Source: Oscillospiraceae bacterium
Lineage (GTDB): Bacteria > Bacillota > Clostridia > Oscillospirales > Oscillospiraceae
DNA: 48,451 nucleotides
Reading direction: 5' to 3'
NCBI GenBank assembly: GCA_009778485.1
Contig: WRJQ01000008.1
Span: 1 to 48,451, forward strand
In this document: one piece after another, positions 1-7,809 of the stretch
How positions within the stretch are numbered: the stretch's first letter is position 1
Layout of the letters: every line of letters begins with the position of its first letter
Notes under the pieces: generated by a model
What the model was told of the DNA's origin: nothing
The model's database searches: none
Seen by the model: only the letters and a program-made list of their open reading frames with translations
Program-made: the position numbers and the translations under genes

Positions 1-142
1 ATTAGATAAGTGCCGATTGTTTTCGCCTGTTTTGCAGGGTTTACGCTGAACAAGTTCAGCGGGGGCGAATACTTGGTTGTATTTAACCGAAAAACGCGCA
101 AAACAGGTGGAAAGAGGCGGTGCAAAGCCGGCTGCGCCGACT
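1..142. other. Left-edge intergenic segment with short hairpin
   Basis: No gene is seen here. It holds a perfect 7-bp stem with a 2-nt loop (GCTGAAC-AA-GTTCAGC, 45-60) and the left copy of the 55-bp inverted repeat. It lies beyond the 3' end of the minus-strand TSCPD gene, so the hairpin may help end that transcript, but no T-run follows it. Confidence 0.4.
70..124 (+). repeat. 55-bp inverted repeat, left copy
   Basis: This segment (core TTTAACCGAAAAACGCGC) recurs in inverted orientation at 2291-2345 with about three mismatches over 55 bp. The two copies enclose the TSCPD and DUF6056-like genes. The right copy is the 5' leader of the membrane-protein gene; the left copy leads into only a few codons before a stop. 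Both are bordered on the outside by GAA, which might be a 3-bp target duplication, but that is weak evidence. Confidence 0.85.
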
Positions 143-403
143 CTAGATAATGGCGGGAGTTTTGTCCAAGGCTCCTAGAGCGGCGGCGAGCTGGTCGGGG
201 CAGGATGTGGGCTTTCTGCCGCACCTTATGCCTTTAAGCAGCTCTATTACCTTGCTTACCTCCATTCCTTCCACGAGCCTGGAGATACCCTGGAGGTTTC
301 CGTCGCAGCCGCCGATGAATTGGACGCTCTTCACGACGCCGTCCTCCGCATCAACTCTGATCTCCCTCGTGCACGTGCCTCGAGCCTCAAAAGTGGTTAT
401 CAT
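143..403 (-). CDS. TSCPD-domain protein (TIGR03905 type)
   Basis: An 86-residue protein that carries the family-naming motif TSCPD within CGRKPTSCPDQLA (about residues 61-73), plus Cys11 and Cys33. The length and full-length match fit the small TIGR03905-type TSCPD proteins common in Clostridia; related domains occur at the end of B12-dependent ribonucleotide reductases. The four cysteines suggest metal binding, but the function is not established. The ATG start is preceded by GAGG at about 6 nt. It lies downstream of the DUF6056-like gene on the same strand. The antisense of its 3' end shares a 28-nt sequence with the start of the CoA ligase at 19273, which is unexpected. Confident on family, no call on function. 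Confidence 0.85.
   Translation of the reverse strand: MITTFEARGTCTREIRVDAEDGVVKSVQFIGGCDGNLQGISRLVEGMEVSKVIELLKGIRCGRKPTSCPDQLAAALGALDKTPAII
150..177 (+). repeat. 28-nt dispersed repeat, copy 1
   Basis: This stretch (containing GAGTTTTGTCCAAGGCTCC) matches 19273-19300 at 27 of 28 positions in the same orientation. Here it is antisense to the 3' end of the TSCPD gene; at 19273 it forms the first codons of the CoA ligase. Confidence 0.85.
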
Positions 404-465
404 CGCTTACCTCACTTGTATCATTGTGCCATGCGCTATGGCCGCTGCAAAAATCGCATGGCGCG

Positions 466-2295
466 TTATTTAATCACTACATCCGTCCCGAGGATCTGCG
501 CGAGCTGCGCGACTCTGAAAGACGGCTCCCCATTTATCTCAAACCCTGAAAGGTAGAGTTTCACGCCATTCGCGTCGACGTCGTACTTATAAACAGCTCT
601 CAACTCGCCACCGTCTGCAGCAGGGGGGGCGGGTTTACTTTCGGGCCGGTTGCGCTCAACCAATATGCGGACACCCTGAATATCGGCTCTGAACTGGTAC
701 GGCGTCCCTTTCAGTTCATTTGACACTACTATCAGTGGCATGCGACCCTGATAGCTGTTCACGTGAATCTCTTGTGCGGAATCCCCCTTGCCCACGAGCA
801 GGGTCAGCAGCACCGGCTCAATCACAGGCGGCGCGTAGCTTGCGGGGTCAAATCCCTCCGGATAAGCGCTGACGAGTTTCTTCCCGTAATAATGGGCTGT
901 CGCGACATTGAACCAGGCGGTAGGGTCAGCGCTGTTGCGCGGCAAGTCGAAAATGCTCGTCTTCACCTCGTTATACGGTATCAGCGCGATATCCGCGCTG
1001 CCATCCATGAGGACTTCGTATTGGCGGTCGAAAGCTTCGGCTGACTTTTGCGGCAGCCCATCCCTCAGATCCGCTATGCTTATCCCCGAAGCGGTAGCTC
1101 CGAACGAGAAAACAGAGAGTATTATGAACGCAGCGGGCATGACTGCCGCTAACGCAGCGGGCGCTCTCACCAGGGTGTTGCGCCTATTGAGCAGCCCTGC
1201 GACGTACCCGCACAGGTAAAATATGTTTGCAAGCAATAAAAGCACAAATGAGTAATAGATGATGTTCGTTACCCGCCCCTCCCCGACCGCGCGCGACCCT
1301 GTCGCGAATATTACCGGAGCGTTTTGCGCGGCAAAGAGCAGGAAGGAGTAAACGGGTACAATAGCAGGCAGCGGGAACTTGAACCGCATCTTCCCTGCGG
1401 CGCGGAAGAACAGCGGTATCAGCGCGGCGGCGAGCAGGTACAGCTCGGGGCGGCTGAAGCTCGCGACGTCGTTTGCGGCTTGCTCCAGGGATAGGCGCAC
1501 CGTCTCGAACACAGGCGCGCCGCTATACTGCGCTTCCCTCACGGCGTTGCCGGGCGCAAGCGCGCTTACTAAGAGCCCGGCCAGCACAGCAAGCGAGAAT
1601 ACCGCCTGCGCCGCTTTGCGCCGCCTGCTCACATTGAATCGCGGCAGCAGCATCAGCGCGGAGGCGGTAATACAGACAAGCAGGTTCAGCAGCGCCGTCA
1701 CATAGTTCACGCCGCCCAGCAGGAAGCCGCTTACGCAGATAGCTGCGGCACGCGGTATGAATCCCCTGCTTTCGCTTTTCAGGCGTATCATCGCCGTGAA
1801 CATGAACAAAGACAGGCAAAACGAGCCTGTGTAGTATATCGCGCCGTTCCACCAGAAAAATGCATGCGGCACGAAAGGCGCCCACTGGATCGCTGCGTAT
1901 GCCGCAGCGGAAGCTATGATGATCCTCTCGCCCGTTGAAGCCGTCTGTCTCAGCGCGGCGAATACGAGCGCGAAAAGCGATGCCAGCAGCAATCCGATGA
2001 GTATGAAGCCTGTCGATCCGTAGGCTTGCGCTCCAAACACGGCCGCAGGCTGCAGCGACATCAGCAGAGTCCCGGTAAAGGAGCCCTGCCAGCTCCTGTA
2101 GTAGCTCGTCACTGTGTTCAGCAGGCCCCGGAGGCCGTCGTTGCGCAGGCCTTCCCCGAACGAGTAGTCGTCTGTCGACGGCCTTGCGTAGGGGGCCGCG
2201 AGCAGCAGCGGCACAAGCGAGAGCAGGAGCGCCGCAGCGACGGCTCCCGCTATTATCGACTTGGCTTTAGTGCTGCGTGTCACCAAAAAGTGCAC
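466..2295 (-). CDS. Polytopic membrane protein, DUF6056-like
   Basis: A 609-residue protein with an N-terminal hydrophobic segment (about residues 15-33), then a PSTDDYSFG motif and roughly ten further hydrophobic stretches up to about residue 400, followed by a soluble C-terminal domain of about 190 residues. The early DDYSF motif and layout resemble DUF6056 and GT-C-like glycosyltransferase or polymerase proteins, where an acidic pair sits in the first extracytoplasmic loop; that similarity is remembered rather than searched. The annotated GTG start lies only 2 nt after GAGG, so a TTG or GTG 3-4 codons inside may be the true start. Its 5' leader is one arm of the 55-bp inverted repeat. Role unknown; cell-envelope glycan work is a guess. 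Confidence 0.65.
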   Translation of the reverse strand: MHFLVTRSTKAKSIIAGAVAAALLLSLVPLLLAAPYARPSTDDYSFGEGLRNDGLRGLLNTVTSYYRSWQGSFTGTLLMSLQPAAVFGAQAYGSTGFILIGLLLASLFALVFAALRQTASTGERIIIASAAAYAAIQWAPFVPHAFFWWNGAIYYTGSFCLSLFMFTAMIRLKSESRGFIPRAAAICVSGFLLGGVNYVTALLNLLVCITASALMLLPRFNVSRRRKAAQAVFSLAVLAGLLVSALAPGNAVREAQYSGAPVFETVRLSLEQAANDVASFSRPELYLLAAALIPLFFRAAGKMRFKFPLPAIVPVYSFLLFAAQNAPVIFATGSRAVGEGRVTNIIYYSFVLLLLANIFYLCGYVAGLLNRRNTLVRAPAALAAVMPAAFIILSVFSFGATASGISIADLRDGLPQKSAEAFDRQYEVLMDGSADIALIPYNEVKTSIFDLPRNSADPTAWFNVATAHYYGKKLVSAYPEGFDPASYAPPVIEPVLLTLLVGKGDSAQEIHVNSYQGRMPLIVVSNELKGTPYQFRADIQGVRILVERNRPESKPAPPAADGGELRAVYKYDVDANGVKLYLSGFEINGEPSFRVAQLAQILGTDVVIK

Positions 2296-2345
2296 CGCCT
2301 CTTTCCACCTATTTTGCGCGTTTTTCGGTTAAATACAGCTAAGTA
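2291..2345 (-). repeat. 55-bp inverted repeat, right copy
   Basis: Inverted partner of 70-124. It forms the leader and first bases of the DUF6056-like gene, between that gene and the rpsI terminator. Recombination between the two copies would invert about 2.2 kb. Confidence 0.85.
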
Positions 2346-2353
2346 GAACAGTT

Positions 2354-2385
2354 AAAAAACTAAAAGAACCCGGGGGTTCTTTTAG
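2354..2385 (-). terminator. Rho-independent terminator of rplM-rpsI
   Basis: Read on the minus strand this is a 12-bp stem (CTAAAAGAACCC / GGGTTCTTTTAG) with a 2-nt loop, followed directly by TTTTTT. It starts a few bases after the rpsI stop codon, so it ends the rplM-rpsI transcript. Confidence 0.9.
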
Positions 2386-2392
2386 CGGATTG

Positions 2393-2800
2393 TTATCTCT
2401 TGGAGAATTGAGGCGCCCGCCTGGCGGCTTTCAGGCCGTATTTCTTTCGCTCTTTCATCCTCGGGTCTCTCGTAAGGAAGCCCGCGTCTTTAAGCGTTGC
2501 CCTGTAGCCGTCGTCAACCAGGAGCAAAGCGCGGGATATGCCGTGGCGCACCGCGCCGGCCTGCCCTGTCACTCCCCCGCCTTTGACCGTAGCTTCGATA
2601 TCGACTTTTGCCGTCGTATCGGTTGCGTTGAGGGGCTGGCGGACTATGTACTTTAGCGTTTCAAGCCCGAAGTAGTCGTCAATGTCGCGCCCGTTGATTG
2701 TGATCGCGCCGGTCCCGCCTTGATACAGGTAAACCCTGGCCACCGAGGACTTCCTTCTGCCTGTGCCGTACAGGTAAGGTTTCTTGCTTGTATACATCAA
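2393..2800 (-). CDS. rpsI: 30S ribosomal protein S9
   Basis: A 135-residue uS9 homologue, the usual length. It has the N-terminal [12 protein letters not shown] stretch, the central [19 protein letters not shown] core and the very basic tail ending in FSKR that reaches the P-site tRNA in the ribosome. It lies 9 nt downstream of rplM in the standard L13-S9 operon and is followed at once by a rho-independent terminator. The ATG start has a good AGGAGG-type site (TAAGGAGGTG). Confidence 0.98.
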   Translation of the reverse strand: MMYTSKKPYLYGTGRRKSSVARVYLYQGGTGAITINGRDIDDYFGLETLKYIVRQPLNATDTTAKVDIEATVKGGGVTGQAGAVRHGISRALLLVDDGYRATLKDAGFLTRDPRMKERKKYGLKAARRAPQFSKR

Positions 2801-2809
2801 TACACCTCC

Positions 2810-3241
2810 TTACCCTTGCGCCCAGACTTCGGGCTTCTGCGCTTCATGCTTATGCTCAGAGCCGTTGAACACGCGCAGTCGCTTAAGCGCCCCGCGGTCG
2901 AGGATGTTCTTCGCCAGCATGCCGCGCACGGCGTGAGTCATTGCGAAATCAGGCTTTCTTTCCATGAGATGCCTGTATTTTGTCTCTTTGAGACCGCCTA
3001 CCCAGCCGCTGTGCCTGCGATAGTACTTCTGATCCAGCTTCTTGCCTGTCAGGACTGCGTCCGCCGCGTTGAGGATAATGACGAAATCCCCGCAGTCGAC
3101 ATTGGGCGTATAATCGGGTTTATGCTTGCCGCGCAGCAAGACGGCGGCCCGCGCCGCAGTGCGGCCAAGCGGTACGCCCGCAGCGTCCAGTATATACCAC
3201 TTGCGCGTGACTGTTTCCTTTTTTGCGAGTGTCGTTGACAT
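2810..3241 (-). CDS. rplM: 50S ribosomal protein L13
   Basis: A 143-residue uL13 homologue, normal in length, with the KWYILDAAGVPLGR start, GKHKPDYTP and the YRHSGW..K..RHLMERKP blocks. The ORF track begins 26 codons upstream in unrelated sequence; the ATG at 3241 is chosen because family members begin just before the KWY block and AAAGGA lies about 12 nt upstream. First gene of the operon with rpsI, driven by the promoter at 3288-3316. Confidence 0.98.
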   Translation of the reverse strand: MSTTLAKKETVTRKWYILDAAGVPLGRTAARAAVLLRGKHKPDYTPNVDCGDFVIILNAADAVLTGKKLDQKYYRRHSGWVGGLKETKYRHLMERKPDFAMTHAVRGMLAKNILDRGALKRLRVFNGSEHKHEAQKPEVWAQG

Positions 3242-3287
3242 TCTTATGACCATTCCTTTAAAATAATAAATGATTTCAAGCCTTACA

Positions 3288-3316
3288 GATATACCACATG
3301 AAACAGCCTGTGTCAA
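3288..3316 (-). promoter_or_regulatory. Promoter of rplM-rpsI
   Basis: On the minus strand TTGACA (3311-3316) is separated by 17 nt from TATATC (3288-3293). It sits 47 nt upstream of the rplM start, in the gap shared with the divergent TtcA-like gene. Confidence 0.75.
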
Positions 3317-3344
3317 CACAATTTTTCAAGAAAGGTTTAGCTTT

Positions 3345-4064
3345 ATGAACAAGTTCACAGGCCTGGTCCGCCGGTGCGTGGACGATTACGGCATGATAAG
3401 CCGCGAAGAGACCGTCGCAGTAGGCGTATCCGGGGGCAAGGACTCGCTCGCGCTGCTATGCGCGCTTGCTAATCTGCGGCGCTTCCACCCGGCGCGATTT
3501 AAGCTGCGCGCTGTCTCGCTCGACATGGGTTTTGGCGGCGCGGATTACTCGCGCATCGAAAAACTGTGTAATGAACTCGATGTGCCGTATACTGTCGAAA
3601 AGCGTGATTTCGCGCGCGTTATCTTTCAGACGAGGAAGGAGAAGAATCCCTGCGCGCTGTGTTCAAAGATGAGGCGCGGCGCTCTGCATGACACGATCGC
3701 AGCGCTTGGCGTCAGGAAAATCGCCCTTGCCCATCATATGGACGACGCGATTGAGACTTTCCTGCTTTCTTTGATTTACGAGGGGCGCGTGTCGTGTTTC
3801 AGGCCTGTCACATACATGAGCAGGGCGGGGGTGACGCAGATACGCCCCCTGCTTTACGCGGGCGAGGCGGCGATTGCCGATGTGGCCCGCAGGTATAAGC
3901 TGCCCGTTATGGAGAACCCCTGCCCTATGAACGGGGCGAGCAAGCGTGAAGATATGAAGACGCTGCTGAAATCGCTCGGCGAGGCCTATCCCGGAGTCGC
4001 TGCGAGGATTTTCGGCGCAATGCGCAGGCTGCCGCTGGAAGGCTGGTCCGTCACAGGTCAATAG
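3345..4064 (+). CDS. TtcA-like tRNA 2-thiolation PP-loop enzyme
   Basis: A 239-residue PP-loop ATPase. SGGKDS (about residue 31) is the pyrophosphate-binding loop; the CALC pair (about residue 105) plus a third cysteine in MENPCP match the three-cysteine [4Fe-4S] site of the TtcA/TtuA family. Such enzymes adenylate a tRNA uridine or cytidine and insert sulfur (s2C32 for TtcA). The start used is the ATG at 3345, 25 codons inside the ORF track entry, because GAAAGG lies 9 nt upstream and family similarity begins there. It is divergent from rplM. The exact tRNA position modified is not certain, as short clostridial members are mostly uncharacterised. Confidence 0.85.
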   Translation: MNKFTGLVRRCVDDYGMISREETVAVGVSGGKDSLALLCALANLRRFHPARFKLRAVSLDMGFGGADYSRIEKLCNELDVPYTVEKRDFARVIFQTRKEKNPCALCSKMRRGALHDTIAALGVRKIALAHHMDDAIETFLLSLIYEGRVSCFRPVTYMSRAGVTQIRPLLYAGEAAIADVARRYKLPVMENPCPMNGASKREDMKTLLKSLGEAYPGVAARIFGAMRRLPLEGWSVTGQ

Positions 4065-4067
4065 TGT

Positions 4068-4090
4068 TGTTCAGGTACCCCGTTCAGGCG
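4068..4090. repeat. Partial copy of the CTGTTCAGGTACC repeat
   Basis: TGTTCAGGTACCCCGTTCAG matches the left end of the 253-bp element at 17335; the right end is missing. It fills the gap between the convergent TtcA-like and alcohol dehydrogenase genes. Confidence 0.75.
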
Positions 4091-4093
4091 ATG

Positions 4094-5203
4094 CTACTTC
4101 TCTCCGCCGATGACGACGATGTTCTTTAGCGCGCCGTGCTCGGCGTCGTAGAAAGCATCGTTGATTTGATCGAGGGAGAACCTATTCGTCAGCATGCAGT
4201 CGATATCGATGATACCCCTGCGGTAGAACTCGCTGTACTTCGCGATATCGCGGCGCAGCGTCACGGCGCCCATTACGCTGCCGGTGAACCTCTTACCCTG
4301 CAGGAAGTCCATTGCGCAAAACTCGTCCATCATCTCTTCTTCACGCCGCCCGTGCCCAATAATCACGGCTTCCCCCCACGGGGCGGTCATGTCCCATGCC
4401 TGGCGCTTGATGCCTTTGCCGGCTACCGCTATGAGCGTGTGGTCCGCTCCGTATTTGCAAATCTCCCTGACTGCCTTTACGGCGTCGACGCTCTTGGAGT
4501 CGACAGTGTGCGTCGCTCCGCATTTTTTTGCCAGTTCCAGTTTGCTTTCGACAATATCTATTGCGATTATCGGGCATGCACCCGAAACGCGCGCGCCCTG
4601 CACAGCCGACAGCCCTACGCCGCCGCTGCCGATAATGGCGACGCTCTCGCCCGGCTTGACCTGGCAGCGGTTGAGTATCGCGCCGAAACCGGTTATGAAC
4701 CCGCATGCCATCGCCGAGGCAACGGCGAACGGGATGTCGTCGTCTATTTTGCACAGGAACGATTCATGGCAGTTAGTGTACTCGGAAAATCCTGTCGCGC
4801 CGGCGTTGGTCTGTATCGGCACCTTGCCGTTTGCCCGCGTGTACGGCCCGGGCTGCCTGAACCCGAACGATGGCAGGTTCTCGCAGAACCACGATCTGCC
4901 CCGCATGCAGTTATCGCATACGCCGCATCCTGCTCTTACGACGCCGCACAACACTCTGTCGCCGGGCTTTACGTATGTCACGCCGCTCCCGACGGAGTCG
5001 ACTATCCCCGCGATTTCGTGGCCGGCGGTCGCGCAGCCTTCATAGGGGCCGTGTTCCCCCCTGACGCCGTGTATGTCGCTGTGGCAGATTGTGCATGTCA
5101 TAACTTTGAGGCGCACTTCTTGCGCTCCCGGTTCGGCCAGTTCGACTTCCTCGACGACAAAAGGGTCGCCCATTTTTTCCGCTATTGCTGTCCTGCATTT
5201 CAT
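4094..5203 (-). CDS. Zinc-dependent alcohol dehydrogenase (MDR family)
   Basis: A 369-residue medium-chain dehydrogenase. The catalytic zinc ligands are in TICHSD and GHE (about residues 37-63), the structural zinc lobe is CGVCDNCMRGRSWFC (about residues 93-107), and the Rossmann loop is GSGGVGLS (about 192). The acidic residue in IAIDI suggests NAD rather than NADP. Length and lobe pattern resemble class III/formaldehyde-dehydrogenase-like enzymes. It would interconvert an alcohol and an aldehyde; the substrate cannot be told. It follows the SDR gene on the same strand with an 84-nt gap that holds a repeat copy, so the two may be co-transcribed and may work on the same metabolite. Confidence 0.9.
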   Translation of the reverse strand: MKCRTAIAEKMGDPFVVEEVELAEPGAQEVRLKVMTCTICHSDIHGVRGEHGPYEGCATAGHEIAGIVDSVGSGVTYVKPGDRVLCGVVRAGCGVCDNCMRGRSWFCENLPSFGFRQPGPYTRANGKVPIQTNAGATGFSEYTNCHESFLCKIDDDIPFAVASAMACGFITGFGAILNRCQVKPGESVAIIGSGGVGLSAVQGARVSGACPIIAIDIVESKLELAKKCGATHTVDSKSVDAVKAVREICKYGADHTLIAVAGKGIKRQAWDMTAPWGEAVIIGHGRREEEMMDEFCAMDFLQGKRFTGSVMGAVTLRRDIAKYSEFYRRGIIDIDCMLTNRFSLDQINDAFYDAEHGALKNIVVIGGEK

Positions 5204-5236
5204 GCTAAACTCATTCCTTTCTTATGAAATATGTGT

Positions 5237-5276
5237 CTGTTCAGGTACCCTCTACCTCCAGGGGGCACCTGAACAG
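5237..5276. repeat. Short copy of the CTGTTCAGGTACC palindromic repeat
   Basis: CTGTTCAGGT and ACCTGAACAG form a 10-bp inverted repeat around a TACCTCCAGGGGG core. It looks like both ends of the element at 17335 with the middle deleted. It lies between the SDR and alcohol dehydrogenase genes. Confidence 0.85.
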
Positions 5277-5287
5277 TTTACCATGCG

Positions 5288-6073
5288 TTACCGGCCCATT
5301 CCCCCGCCGTTGTCGCAGAGCGTTTCGCCTGTCATAAACAGGTTCTCCTGCGCAAGGAACAGAATTATCCGCGCGATGTCTATCGGCTGGGCGACCCTTC
5401 TGAACAAGCTGCCCCTGGCCGCCATCTCAAAGTGCTCTTTCGGGGTCGTGGTGTGCATGGGCGTTTCCACCATTCCGGGCGCGACGCAGTTGACCGTTAT
5501 GCCATCCGGCCCGAACTTCCTGGCGAACGCCTTGGTTTGGACAATGCTGCCGGCCTTTGAGGCCACATACGCGGCGGTGCCTACCCCTCCGCTGAACGCT
5601 GTCACCGAGCTTACGTTGACGATCCGCCCGTACTTTTTCTCGACCATGTATGGGACGCATGCTTTCATTGTGTTGTAGTGCCCGATCAGGTTCGTGTCAA
5701 GCACCTTGTGGTACTGCTCGACGGGCGTCGTCATAAACATATCTCCGCCCATCTGCCCTTCTACCCTGTCCACTTCAATGCCGGCATTGTTGACAAGTAT
5801 GTCTATGCCGCCGAACGTATCCGCGACCTTCTTGACTGCAGCGTCTACAGCCGCTTCGGAACTGACGTCGCATTCAAGCGCGATGACTTCGCCCGAAAAG
5901 CTTTGAATCTCCTTCTCCGTTTCGCTGACTGTCGACAGCCTCCGCCCGAACAGCGCGACACGGGCTCCCATTTTCGCCAGTTGGATAGCTGTTTCTTTGC
6001 CGATACCGCTGCCGGCTCCGGTGACTATGGCTACTTTGCCGTCTATACCGTATTCAACTAATGACTTGCTCAT
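5288..6073 (-). CDS. Short-chain dehydrogenase/reductase
   Basis: A 261-residue classical SDR. It has the nucleotide loop TGAGSGIG (about residue 18), NNAG (about 96) and the active-site S...YVASK (Tyr-x3-Lys), then PG-MVETPM and a C-terminal GGGMG. Family members reduce ketones or oxidise alcohols with NAD(P). The ATG at 6073 is preferred to the TTG at 6091 because AAAGGAG lies 7-8 nt before it and overlaps the upstream TTG. It has its own strong promoter (6103-6132), divergent from the ABC importer, so its product may act on what that importer brings in; this is inference from position only. Confidence 0.9.
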   Translation of the reverse strand: MSKSLVEYGIDGKVAIVTGAGSGIGKETAIQLAKMGARVALFGRRLSTVSETEKEIQSFSGEVIALECDVSSEAAVDAAVKKVADTFGGIDILVNNAGIEVDRVEGQMGGDMFMTTPVEQYHKVLDTNLIGHYNTMKACVPYMVEKKYGRIVNVSSVTAFSGGVGTAAYVASKAGSIVQTKAFARKFGPDGITVNCVAPGMVETPMHTTTPKEHFEMAARGSLFRRVAQPIDIARIILFLAQENLFMTGETLCDNGGGMGR

Positions 6074-6102
6074 GTTCCGGTCTCCTTTCAAACTTTTTCA
6101 CC

Positions 6103-6132
6103 ATTGTAGATTAGACTGGAAAAAATGTCAAT
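6103..6132 (-). promoter_or_regulatory. Promoter of the SDR gene with a dyad
   Basis: On the minus strand TTGACA (6127-6132) and TACAAT (6103-6108) are 18 nt apart. An 8-bp inverted repeat GTAGATTA (6106-6113) / TAATCTAC (6144-6151) covers the promoter and could be an operator; the regulator is unknown. Confidence 0.7.
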
Positions 6133-6164
6133 GAACGATAGTTAATCTACCACCAAATGTGTAT

Positions 6165-6192
6165 TGACGAGGCTCTTTTTTTGTTGTAGAAT
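6165..6192 (+). promoter_or_regulatory. Promoter of the Liv-type ABC operon
   Basis: TTGACG (6165-6170), 16 nt, TAGAAT (6187-6192), about 70 nt upstream of the binding-protein gene. The leader has short dyads but no riboswitch was recognised. Confidence 0.65.
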
Positions 6193-6265
6193 CACACCTA
6201 AAGGGCACCAAAGGAGCCTTGGCTTGGAGCCCGAAATACACATCTACCGGTAGGAGGAAAAATAA

Positions 6266-7693
6266 TTGAAGAAGAAATGGATCGCCCTGTTACTCGCATT
6301 AGTGCTGGCCTTTGCAATCTTCGCAGGTTGCGACAAGAAAGACGAAACGCCGAGCGCAAGCACCTCGGCAAGCTCCAGCGGAAGCCCCGCGGCGAGCCCC
6401 AGCGGCAGCGGGGACCTCGTGGAGAAAGGCTACCAGAAGGACATGCAGAAGGATGTCATCACAATCCGCGCCGTCAGGCCTCTGACGGGCGACGAGGCAA
6501 TCTTCGACCAGACTGCTTTCGGCCCGCAGTATCGCATGTGGGAAGACGAAATCAACAAGGACGGCGGACTCTACGTCAAGTCACTTGACCGCAAGGTAAA
6601 AGTCGAGATCAAAGTCTATGACGACGCCTCGAACATGGATCAGACGACAAGGCTCTTCGAGCAGATGGTTTCCAGCGAGAAACCCGACCTTATCCTCGGC
6701 CCCGAGGGGACGGCAAGGCTGTTCGCCTGCGCGCCCCTGGCTCAGAAGTACGGGTATCTCCTGCTCGCCGCTGAAGGCGGCGCGCTGGAACTCGCCGAGC
6801 AGTTCAACGACATGAGGAAGGACTACGGCAGCGTCAACACCTTCTCCATACTCAGCTACTCCGAGACCCAGGTTCCCGCCCTCGTCAAAATCCTCAAAGA
6901 GGAAGGCCTTACCTCCGTATACTGCGCCTACATCGACGACCTGCACGGCATTGAATACTGGAGCGCGACAGAAAGAGCGCTCAAGGACGTCGGCATCGAA
7001 GTCAAGGGCAGCGAGCCCGTCGACCCAAGCGACTTCATCGCGGACGCCATCATCAACAGGGCGAAGTCGAGCGGCGCGCAGGTATTCCTGAGCTACACCT
7101 ACCCGCAGCAGTCGATTCCGATCGCCGCCGCTGCGGTTCAGCTTGACTACAACCCCGATGTATACCTCGTAGGGCCGGGCGGCACATACGACTTCTTCGG
7201 GCTGTTCGCTTTCGGCGACCCGACGAACCTTGCTCTCGAAGGCCTGATTGGCTGGGGCGCCTGGAACGAGAAGAGCAGCGACCGCGCCAAGGCATACAGC
7301 GAGCATTTCCGCAAGTACTGGACGGATGAAGGCTCCTTCTGGAAGAACGCGGACGGCTCCTTCAACCCGGACGGCTCCGTGTACCAGGATTGGTGGGGGC
7401 ATATCTGCTACTACTCCGTGATGGAGATTCTCCAGCAGGCAGTCGAGAACGCGGGAGAGCTTGACGCGAACGGCATGATCAATAACGAGACGCTGGTCAA
7501 ATACGTGGAATCGGCGACTTTCGACACAGTCATGCACCCGCAGCTCAAGTTCAAGAACAACATCCTCACCGACGAGTACTATCTCGGCAACGTCGGCCAG
7601 TGGCAAAACGGCGTAGCGGAAGTCATCGACGCCGATGGCCGCAGGACTGCCGACCCGATCATTCCCAAGCCTCATTGGAACGCCGGCGGCTAA
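6266..7693 (+). CDS. Branched-chain-amino-acid-type ABC substrate-binding lipoprotein
   Basis: A 475-residue secreted binding protein. The N-terminus is a lipoprotein signal (KKK, hydrophobic run, lipobox FAGC with Cys at about 22), then a Ser/Ala/Gly linker and a type 1 periplasmic-binding fold (IRAVRPLTGDEAIFDQ start; LILGPEGTARLFACAPLAQKYG). Such LivJ/LivK relatives bind amino acids, but many bind aromatic or other organic acids. It starts with TTG at 6266, supported by TAGGAGG 8 nt upstream and the signal peptide. First gene of the importer operon; strong hairpins after its stop probably raise its level over the permeases. The ligand cannot be inferred from sequence. Confidence 0.9.
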   Translation: MKKKWIALLLALVLAFAIFAGCDKKDETPSASTSASSSGSPAASPSGSGDLVEKGYQKDMQKDVITIRAVRPLTGDEAIFDQTAFGPQYRMWEDEINKDGGLYVKSLDRKVKVEIKVYDDASNMDQTTRLFEQMVSSEKPDLILGPEGTARLFACAPLAQKYGYLLLAAEGGALELAEQFNDMRKDYGSVNTFSILSYSETQVPALVKILKEEGLTSVYCAYIDDLHGIEYWSATERALKDVGIEVKGSEPVDPSDFIADAIINRAKSSGAQVFLSYTYPQQSIPIAAAAVQLDYNPDVYLVGPGGTYDFFGLFAFGDPTNLALEGLIGWGAWNEKSSDRAKAYSEHFRKYWTDEGSFWKNADGSFNPDGSVYQDWWGHICYYSVMEILQQAVENAGELDANGMINNETLVKYVESATFDTVMHPQLKFKNNILTDEYYLGNVGQWQNGVAEVIDADGRRTADPIIPKPHWNAGG

Positions 7694-7711
7694 ACCTTGC
7701 AGCGACTCAAT

Positions 7712-7776
7712 CTCCCGGGAACCTTTCGATGAGGTTCCCGGGAGCAGGCGGGGGTGGAGTTTGAATCCCACCCCCG
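7712..7776 (+). terminator. Tandem intercistronic hairpins after the binding-protein gene
   Basis: A perfect 13-bp stem (CTCCCGGGAACCT / AGGTTCCCGGGAG, 7712-7744) is followed by a second stem (GGGGGTGG / CCACCCCC). No clear T-run follows, so these look like an attenuator or RNA-stabilising barrier rather than a full terminator. Confidence 0.6.
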
Positions 7777-7809
7777 GTTTTCAAACGACTACCATAAGGA
7801 ATTTGTACT

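Noticed and set aside
2810-3241. L13 leader regulatory RNA upstream of rplM
   Set aside because: The inferred leader is only about 40 nt from the promoter to the start, too short for the structured L13 leader.
4136-5227. 363-aa plus-strand ORF
   Set aside because: Antisense to the alcohol dehydrogenase, which has full catalytic motifs.
6581-7771. 396-aa minus-strand ORF
   Set aside because: Antisense to the binding lipoprotein; no motif.
7748-7776. Possible tRNA T-arm (GTTTGAATCC-like sequence)
   Set aside because: No acceptor or anticodon arm can be built around it; it is part of the intercistronic hairpins.
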